Positions 1 through 6,366 of a DNA stretch of 20,873 bases are shown piece after piece; position 1 is the first letter of the stretch; every line of letters starts with the position of its first letter. Location: NCBI GenBank assembly GCA_900542115.1, contig UQMC01000023.1:1-20873 (forward strand), in the 5' to 3' direction. A program made the position numbers and the translations under genes. A model generated the notes under the pieces. That model had not been told where the DNA came from. It searched no databases and saw only the letters and a list, made by a program, of their open reading frames with translations. The stretch comes from an uncultured Oscillibacter sp. (lineage in GTDB: Bacteria; Bacillota; Clostridia; Oscillospirales; Oscillospiraceae).

Positions 1-42
1 CCGAGATCTACACTCTTTCCCTACACGACGCTCTTCCGATCT
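1..42 (+). other. Illumina sequencing adapter left in the assembly
   Basis: These bases match the 3' 42 bases of the Illumina TruSeq universal/P5 adapter as I know it, ending exactly in the read-1 primer end CTCTTCCGATCT. It is a library artefact, not genomic DNA, so real sequence begins at 43. It also marks this as the physical end of a contig, so nothing can be said about what truly lies upstream of groL. Confidence 0.97.
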
Positions 43-58
43 CCCTTTAAATTCCCCC

Positions 59-138
59 CACCAGTTTGAGAACTGGTGAACGCCGCCCCCGGCGGCTGAG
101 TCAATGTATTTTCGCCACGCGTATGTCACGGCGAAAAT
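59..138. repeat. Three inverted repeats upstream of groL
   Basis: Three dyads follow one another in the untranslated region before groL. CACCAGTT/AACTGGTG (59-66 and 71-78) has a TGAG loop. GCCGCC/GGCGGC (82-87 and 91-96) has a CCC loop. ATTTTCGCC/GGCGAAAAT (108-116 and 130-138) has a 13-base spacer. None is the CIRCE element bound by HrcA (TTAGCACTC-N9-GAGTGCTAA) and none is followed by a T run, so they do not read as terminators. A role in RNA structure or as an operator is inference. Confidence 0.5.
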
Positions 139-143
139 GATGA

Positions 144-1817
<1,674 letters not shown>

Positions 1818-1848
1818 GCCGTCCCCGCAAAGCCTTGAAATCAAAGGA

Positions 1849-1906
1849 TTTTTCGCTGGCAATCTGATAAACTTACCACAAATTTACGACAATTGCCAAC
1901 GAAAAA
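1849..1906. repeat. Long inverted repeat just after groL
   Basis: TTTTTCGCTGGCAAT (1849-1863) is matched by ATTGCCAACGAAAAA (1892-1906), giving 15-base arms with a single mismatch around a 28-base AT-rich spacer. It lies between the groL stop and its terminator. The arm length and AT-rich core could suit a recombinase attachment site, a small mobile-element remnant, or an RNA stem. No second copy was found elsewhere in the window. Confidence 0.5.
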
Positions 1907-1923
1907 GCGCTGAGATATGTATG

Positions 1924-1961
1924 AAGCTACCGTCTGCATTTTGCAGGCGGTAGCTTTTTTC
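1924..1961 (+). terminator. Intrinsic terminator of groL
   Basis: AAGCTACCGTCTGC pairs with GCAGGCGGTAGCTT (14 base pairs with one G-U) around an ATTTT loop, and a run of six T ends the hairpin. This is a textbook Rho-independent terminator about 105 bases after the groL stop. Confidence 0.93.
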
Positions 1962-1974
1962 TTGCAAAAACACT

Positions 1975-2170
1975 CCTATAATCCAAATTACTCAACTCGT
2001 TGCTGCGCGGAGCTGCTCACTCCCCATCTTGCAAAAGCAGAAAAAGCATGATACAATGTGGCCGAACGGGTTCCATTGGTCATGTTTGATTGGGACAAAT
2101 TGGCGCGTTGTACCGAAAAGTGTCGAAAATACTGAGGCACGGAACCGTTAAGTGATTATTGGAATAAAAG
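1975..2170. other. Gene-free stretch between groL and the ABC island
   Basis: I see no credible gene here. A 17-codon reading frame from the ATG at about 2081 (MFDWDKLARC start) has no recognisable homology and no good ribosome site. The base composition is more AT-rich than the flanking genes, in keeping with the left edge of an acquired and eroded segment, which is inference. Confidence 0.4.
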
Positions 2171-2191
2171 TCCGCAGAAGTGCGGATTTTT
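2171..2191 (+). terminator. Short hairpin with T run upstream of the methyltransferase
   Basis: TCCGCA pairs with TGCGGA around a GAAG tetraloop, followed by five T and preceded by AAAAG. The shape is a compact intrinsic terminator. It has no gene immediately upstream, so it may end a lost gene or act as an attenuator ahead of the operator pair. Confidence 0.55.
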
Positions 2192-2203
2192 CAAAGGGTT
2201 GTA

Positions 2204-2219
2204 GTTAGTTTACTCTAAC
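2204..2219. promoter_or_regulatory. Operator-like dyad GTTAG-N6-CTAAC, copy 1
   Basis: GTTAGTTTACTCTAAC contains the half sites GTTAG and CTAAC six bases apart. The same architecture recurs 37 bases downstream. The half sites match those of DtxR/IdeR-type iron boxes (GTTAG and CTAAC inside TTAGGTTAGSCTAACCTAA), though the spacing is wider here. With the methyltransferase and siderophore-type ABC gene downstream, iron control is a reasonable inference; a TetR-family operator is the alternative. Confidence 0.5.
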
Positions 2220-2233
2220 CGCAAAGCTGTGTA

Positions 2234-2263
2234 CACATCAGTTAGATTTCTCTAACTGATGTG
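2234..2263. promoter_or_regulatory. Perfect 13-bp palindrome containing GTTAG-N6-CTAAC, copy 2
   Basis: CACATCAGTTAGA (2234-2246) is perfectly complementary to TCTAACTGATGTG (2251-2263) around TTTC. Its core GTTAGATTTCTCTAAC matches the upstream copy in half sites and spacing. It has no T run downstream, so it reads as a DNA operator rather than a terminator. The site lies 104 bases before the chosen methyltransferase start and is the best candidate control point for the methyltransferase-ABC unit. Confidence 0.6.
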
Positions 2264-2272
2264 GTGTCAGCT

Positions 2273-2350
2273 ATGAAAGGACGAAATCTTCCGCATCGGA
2301 AGCCGCTGCGGAGAATCACGGCCGATTCCGTCGGGCCGCGTGAAATCTAA
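2273..2350 (+). CDS. Possible 25-residue leader peptide
   Basis: An ATG ten bases after the palindrome opens a 25-codon frame (basic, starting MKGRNLPHRKPLRR) that ends six bases before the GGAGG of the methyltransferase. Its ribosome site is weak (GGTGTC only), and the DNA holds small palindromes such as CTTCCG-CAT-CGGAAG that could explain the open frame by chance. It matches no family I know. A leader peptide or a remnant of a lost first gene are both possible. Confidence 0.25.
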   Translation: MKGRNLPHRKPLRRITADSVGPREI

Positions 2351-2366
2351 AAACTGGAGGTGTGCT

Positions 2367-2972
2367 GTGTCATTTTTTGAAAATACCCGCAAGCCCACGG
2401 GGCTTGGCGGGCAGCTCATGGTCACCATGATGAATATTGGCCACGGTTCCATTGCAAGGTGGGGGCTTCAATTTCTGGCTCCTCCGCCGGACGCAAGAGT
2501 GCTGGACTGCGGTTGCGGAGGCGGGGCAACCATCCGAATGCTGCTGAAAAAGTGCGGAAAAGGGAGCGTAAAAGGCATCGATCATTCACCTGTCAGCGTG
2601 GAAAGAGCAAAAAAGCTCAATCAGGCCGCCATCGCGGAGGGACGCTGTACGGTCCTGCAAGGCAGCGTGATGGATATGGTCTTCGCGAGTGATTGGTTCG
2701 ACGCTGTTACGGCTTTTGAAACGGTCTATTTCTGGCCGGACCTGCCGCAGTGCTTCCGCGAGGTTTGGCGTGTGCTGAAGCCCGGCGGCACCTTTCTCAT
2801 CTGCAATGAAAGCGGCGGCGACACAAACAGCGGTGAGAAATGGACAGAGATCATCGATGGCATGACCGTCTATAAGGACATTGAGCTGAAAACGTATCTG
2901 GAGCAGGTCGGATTTCACGATGTACAAATTCACAAAAGAAAAAGCTGGCTGTGCGTCACAGCACGGAAGTGA
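2367..2972 (+). CDS. Class I SAM-dependent methyltransferase
   Basis: A cytosolic methyltransferase of the Rossmann-fold type (Methyltransf_11/25 style), 201 residues. Motif I is VLDCGCGGG (45-53), the acidic residue after strand 2 is in GIDHSP, and the post-motif VLKPGGTFLI is typical of the family. The start is taken as GTG at 2367 because GGAGG at 2356-2360 lies six bases before it; an in-frame GTG at 2340 has no such site. The substrate is unknown. Position directly ahead of an IrtA/YbtP-like ABC gene and behind two operator-like dyads suggests it served the same small molecule, perhaps a metallophore or corrinoid-like ligand, but that is inference. The gene itself is intact although its transporter partners are broken. 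Confidence 0.8.
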   Translation: MSFFENTRKPTGLGGQLMVTMMNIGHGSIARWGLQFLAPPPDARVLDCGCGGGATIRMLLKKCGKGSVKGIDHSPVSVERAKKLNQAAIAEGRCTVLQGSVMDMVFASDWFDAVTAFETVYFWPDLPQCFREVWRVLKPGGTFLICNESGGDTNSGEKWTEIIDGMTVYKDIELKTYLEQVGFHDVQIHKRKSWLCVTARK

Positions 2973-3012
2973 GAGAAGAAATGTGAAGATTCACAAAGAA
3001 AGGGCGTCCGCT

Positions 3013-3120
3013 ATGAAGCAAATCGCTATCGGGCAAATTCAAGCCGGTGTGGCTGCCGCATACCGCCTGTCAGGCTATGCAGGCAGGACTGCCGCGGCAC
3101 ATTTCTCCGCATTGATTTGA
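3013..3120 (+). CDS. Possible 35-residue ORF between methyltransferase and ABC gene
   Basis: An ATG at 3013 opens a 35-codon frame (MKQIAIGQIQAGVAAAYRLS start) whose TGA ends one base before the GGGAGG of the ABC gene. AAAGGG about a dozen bases upstream is a mediocre ribosome site. The position fits a coupled small gene or the remnant of a longer one lost by deletion. I recognise no family and rate it as uncertain. Confidence 0.25.
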   Translation: MKQIAIGQIQAGVAAAYRLSGYAGRTAAAHFSALI

Positions 3121-3134
3121 AGGGAGGCATTCCA

Positions 3135-4906
3135 TTGAAAAAGCAATCCCATTTATCCCGGCTGCTGGAGTACGCCGGAGCATACCGGGGCCTGACCTAC
3201 CTTTCGTGGGTACTGTCTGCCGCCGGTGCACTGCTGGCGCTGGTGCCGTTCTGGTACATCTGGCGCATCCTCAAGGAGGTCATCGCGGTCGCACCGCAAT
3301 ATGAAAACGCGGTCCATGTAACGCACTACGGCTGGAGGGCGGTGATATTTACTGTCGCCGCCGTGCTGGTGTACATCATGGGACTGATGTGCTCACACCT
3401 CGCGGCATTCCGCATCGCCACCAATCTGCGCCTTGCCATGACCCGGCATATCGCCACCCTGCCGCTGGGCGCCATCGAGCAGTTCGGCAGCGGCAAGCTT
3501 CGCCGCACCATTTCCGAAACCGCCGGAGCGGCGGAGACCTATCTCGCTCACCAGCTACCCGACAAGGCCAAGGCCATGGCGACCATTGTGGGACTTTTAG
3601 CACTGCTGCTGGCCTTTGACTGGCGGCTGGGACTTTTGAGCCTTGTGCCTGTGGTACTTGCTTTTCTTGCTATGACCAGCATGACCGGCAAAAAGCTGCA
3701 GGACAAGATGACCCAGTATTAAAACGCGCTTGCGGATATGTCCAGCGAAGCGGTGGAGTACGTGCGCGGCATCCCCGTGGTCAAAACCTTCGGTCAGACG
3801 GTGTTCTCCTTCAAAAAATTCAAGGGGACCATCGACAACTATGAGCGTTGGGTCATCGCCTACACCAAGCAGCTTCGCTGGCCCATGACCCTCTATACGC
3901 TGGCGGTCAACAGCGTGTTCGTGTTTTTGATCGCGGGCGGCTTCCTGTTTTCCCACGGCGGGGCAGACAACGGCATTTTGCTGAATCTGCTCTTTTACAT
4001 CATCATCACGCCGGTCATCTCCCTGACCCTTACCAAGCTGATGTTTATGAGCGAGAACGGCATGATCGTGCAGGACGCCATCACCCGCATTGACAGTGTG
4101 CTGCAAAGCCCGCCGCTTTCTCAGCCCAACGCTCCGCAGCATCCCAAGGACAGCTCCGTGACGCTGGACCATGTTACCTTCAGCTATGACGGTGCCAAAA
4201 ATGCGCTGGAGGATGTCTCCCTCTCCATCGGCGCAGGGCAAACGGCGGCGTTTGTCGGCCCCTCCGGCGGCGGCAAATCCACGCTGGCGGCGCTGGTTGC
4301 GCGCTTCTTTGACCCGCAGAGCGGCAGTATCTCCATCGGCGGCGTAAATGTGAAGGACATCGACAAAAACAAGCTGATGGACACGGTATCCTTTGTGTTC
4401 CAAAACAGCCGCCTCATCAAAGGCAGCATTCTGGACAATGTCCGCATGGGTAAGCCCGACGCCACGGATGACGAGGTGTTCTCGGCGCTCCGGGCGGCGC
4501 AGTGCATGGACATCATTGAAAAATTCCCGGATGGCGCAAATACCGTCATCGGCTCACAGGGCATCTACCTCTCCGGCGGTGAAACGCAGCGGCTTGCCAT
4601 TGCCCGCGCCATGCTGAAAACGCGCCGGTGCTGATTTTGGACGAAGCCACCGCCTTTGCCGACCCCGATAACGAGACAAGGGTGCAGGCGGCCTTCAAGG
4701 AGCTGGCAAAGGGCCGCACCGTCATTATGATTGCCCACCGCCTGTCCACCGTTGTAAATGCCGACCGTATTTTTGTATTGAAGGACGGTCATCTGACAGA
4801 AGACGGGACTTTCGCGGAGCTTTCCAAGGGTGAGCAGAGTCTGTTCGGAACGATGTGGAGAGACTACCAGCAGTCTTTCCAATGGAAAGTGGCAAAGGAG
4901 GCTTAA
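3135..4906 (+). pseudogene. Broken ABC exporter-fold transporter (IrtA/YbtP-like half transporter)
   Basis: Read through its lesions this encodes about 590 residues: a six-helix ABC membrane domain, then an ATPase with Walker A GPSGGGKST (about 375-383), Q-loop VFQNSRLI, signature LSGGETQR, Walker B VLILDEATAFADPDNE and H-loop IAHRLS. The TTG start at 3135 is fixed by GGGAGG at 3122-3127. Two lesions break it. A TAA at 3720-3722 (codon 196) sits between QY and NALADMSSEAVEYVRG with the frame unchanged on both sides. At the A run 4617-4620 one base is missing: an extra A restores MLKNAPVLILDEATAF. The family includes heterodimeric siderophore importers (IrtAB, YbtPQ). Its expected partner is cut off directly downstream. 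Two independent lesions argue for true decay, though the frameshift lies in a homopolymer and might alone be a sequencing error. Confidence 0.88.
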
Positions 4907-4909
4907 ACG

Positions 4910-4938
4910 ATGATCAAATACCTACAAAGGCGTTATAC
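4910..4938 (+). pseudogene. First codons of a second ABC half transporter, truncated
   Basis: AAAGGAGG at 4894-4901 and an ATG at 4910 begin a new gene three bases after the stop of the broken ABC gene. The start reads MIKYLQRRY, which fits the N-terminus of the partner ABC subunit usual in these tandem pairs. After about nine codons the homology stops and the DNA becomes the opposite-strand UvrA-like fragment. The continued open frame is therefore a chimera without function. Assignment rests on context and the short N-terminal match. Confidence 0.55.
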
Positions 4939-5159
4939 AGTGCCTCGTCCACGCTTGCTTTGGACGCCTGCGTCATGCGGCGGCGGGTGTAGGTGGAAAG
5001 GGCTTCGAGATAGCGGCGGGAGCCCTCCGCATACAGCACACCCAACGCAAGGGAGGATTTGCCGGAACCAGACACCCCGGCAATACCCACGATTTTCCCC
5101 AGCGGAATATCGACGTCTATATTTTTTAGATTGTGGACTTTCGCTCCGCGAATCAGCAT
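4936..5159 (-). pseudogene. N-terminal fragment of a UvrA-like ABC ATPase
   Basis: The minus strand encodes [20 protein letters not shown], then Walker [10 protein letters not shown], then [19 protein letters not shown]. This is the unmistakable N-terminus of the UvrA superfamily (excinuclease subunit or the shorter UvrA-like accessory proteins). Only about 75 residues remain out of roughly 750-950. Similarity ends near VDEALY, where the sequence runs into the start of an ABC transporter gene on the other strand. The signature motif, zinc modules and second ATPase are all missing, so it cannot be functional. No good ribosome site precedes the ATG; a MerR-type promoter lies about 150 bases upstream. 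Confidence 0.85.
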
Positions 5160-5309
5160 TTTATCAATCGCGGTTCATCCCTCTGCTTTCTGCCGTTTTG
5201 GAATCAAATTACATTTCAAGCTGCGCCTTTGTGCGCGGCAATTTTTCCGCACAGCAATCGGCGCAGTCTTTTTTCCTCTTGAAGCAGCTTTCCTGCTGCC
5301 ATATTGTTT

Positions 5310-5340
5310 ATAGTAGCACATGAACTTAACTTTAAGTCAA
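5310..5340 (-). promoter_or_regulatory. MerR-type promoter with 19-bp spacer facing the UvrA fragment
   Basis: On the minus strand TTGACT (5340-5335) and TACTAT (5315-5310) are separated by 19 bases, the overlong spacing typical of promoters remodelled by MerR-family activators. Inside the spacer lies the perfect dyad ACTTAA-CT-TTAAGT (5324-5337), placed as MerR operators are. It resembles the AdhR/NmlR class of sites in style. A reading frame starting MYTIEQV is divergent from it. The stretch 5160-5604 otherwise holds only a GCCCCG/CGGGGC hairpin (5450-5474) and the tetR promoter. Confidence 0.6.
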
Positions 5341-5369
5341 GCGCTTTCTGATGTTTTTAGAGAAGCGCG

Positions 5370-5480
5370 ATGTATACGATCGAACAGGTACAGAGTTATT
5401 TGACTTACCCACGCTGTATCTTGGCTGTCATTATATTGGGTCACACAAAGCCCCGTGGAAACCAATGTCGGGGCCGATGA
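5370..5480 (+). pseudogene. Possible remnant of a MerR-family regulator start
   Basis: A 36-codon frame starts MYTIEQVQSYLTYPR. MYTIxQV is a very common N-terminus of MerR-family regulators, and the frame begins 30 bases beyond a MerR-type operator, the expected place for an autoregulated merR gene. After about eight codons nothing MerR-like remains, so this would be a stub. The evidence is a seven-residue match plus position; chance remains possible. Confidence 0.35.
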
Positions 5481-5536
5481 AAAAACGTGAAGCCTGACGA
5501 TTTTACGGATTTTTTATATGTCAGCAGAATTTTTTC

Positions 5537-5565
5537 TTGCGCGGACACATAATGCATGCTATTAT
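5537..5565 (+). promoter_or_regulatory. Promoter of the TetR-family gene
   Basis: TTGCGC (5537-5542) and TATTAT (5560-5565) are separated by 17 bases. The -10 lies about 40 bases before the TTG start, leaving room for a short leader with AAGGAGG. Confidence 0.6.
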
Positions 5566-5604
5566 AAAAGTGTAATCGCAAGTAAATTATAAGGAGGCAG
5601 TGAT

Positions 5605-6294
5605 TTGCCGAAAGGAAAACTGTTAAACGGCCTTATAACGCAGCAAAAGGTATTACGGGCGGCGGTGGCGTTGTTCCTGGAAAAGGGCTACACGAAAACC
5701 ACCACCGGAGAGATCGCGAAGGCGGCGGGCATCGGACAGAGCTCGTTCTTCCATGTTTTTCCCAGTAAGGAGGCGCTGCTGCTGGAGCTGGTAAAGCGGA
5801 TGTTCAGCGGGCAATTCGCTCTGGCGGGACAGCACAGCGGGGAACAAGATCCTGTACTCCTGTACGCCGTGGAAACGGCCCTCCAGCTCCACATCGCCAA
5901 GCTGACCGAACCCCTGCGGGAGCTGTATGTGACCGGCTACTCTCTGCCGACCACATCGGCGTACATTTACCATAGCACGGCCAAGCGGCTGCAAGTTATT
6001 TTCGGGCCTTATCTGCCGGAGGCGCAGCCCAAGGACTTCTACGAGATGGAGATCGCGTCAGGCAGTATCATGCGGGGCTTCATGTCGGTTCCCTGCGATG
6101 TATATTTCACGATGGAGGCCAAGGTTTCCCGCTTTCTGGACTGTTCATTGAAGCTCTATGACGTGCCGAAGGAGAAGCGGGCGGCGATCACAGCGGCCGT
6201 CTTGCAGATGGACCTTCACACAATGGCTTTGGGCATCATCCAAAAGACCGTCCAACAGGCGGAAAAGGGCTTTGAGGCCCTGACGGAACAGTAA
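5605..6294 (+). CDS. TetR/AcrR-family transcriptional regulator
   Basis: A 229-residue one-component repressor of the TetR type. The N-terminal helix-turn-helix is clear: KVLRAAVALFLEKGYTKTTT, then GEIAKAAGIGQSSFFHVFPS (roughly 15-54), ending in the FFHxFPSKEALL pattern equivalent to the usual YYHFxSKEEL. The remaining residues form the variable ligand-binding and dimer domain, so the inducer cannot be read. The TTG start is set by AAGGAGG at 5591-5597, seven bases upstream. It lies alone between the broken ABC/UvrA island and the surface-protein gene, with its own promoter and a terminator-like hairpin behind it. It may once have controlled the ABC genes, or may now act on the surface-protein gene downstream; both are inference. 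Confidence 0.88.
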   Translation: MPKGKLLNGLITQQKVLRAAVALFLEKGYTKTTTGEIAKAAGIGQSSFFHVFPSKEALLLELVKRMFSGQFALAGQHSGEQDPVLLYAVETALQLHIAKLTEPLRELYVTGYSLPTTSAYIYHSTAKRLQVIFGPYLPEAQPKDFYEMEIASGSIMRGFMSVPCDVYFTMEAKVSRFLDCSLKLYDVPKEKRAAITAAVLQMDLHTMALGIIQKTVQQAEKGFEALTEQ

Positions 6295-6302
6295 ATTTAG
6301 GC

Positions 6303-6352
6303 AAGGGGAGACCCCCTTGGTTCCTCCGCAGGAGGAACCAACCGAATTTTTT
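6303..6352 (+). terminator. Terminator with an overlapping upstream hairpin
   Basis: TTGGTTCCTCC (6317-6327) pairs perfectly with GGAGGAACCAA (6331-6341) around GCA, followed after five bases by six T. A second stem, AAGGGG/CCCCTT (6303-6308 and 6313-6318), shares two bases with it, so the two compete at their edge. It ends tetR, and it lies directly before the ribosome site of the surface-protein gene, so it could also attenuate that gene. Confidence 0.75.
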
Positions 6353-6366
6353 ACGGAGGTGCTACG

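Noticed and set aside
59..138. CIRCE element for HrcA upstream of groL
   Set aside because: None of the three inverted repeats matches TTAGCACTC-N9-GAGTGCTAA.
2340..2366. Upstream GTG start for the methyltransferase
   Set aside because: No ribosome site precedes 2340, while GGAGG lies six bases before the in-frame GTG at 2367.
4910..5323. 137-codon plus-strand frame following the ABC pseudogene
   Set aside because: Only its first codons look like a real gene start; the rest is antisense to the UvrA-like fragment, so it is a chimera.
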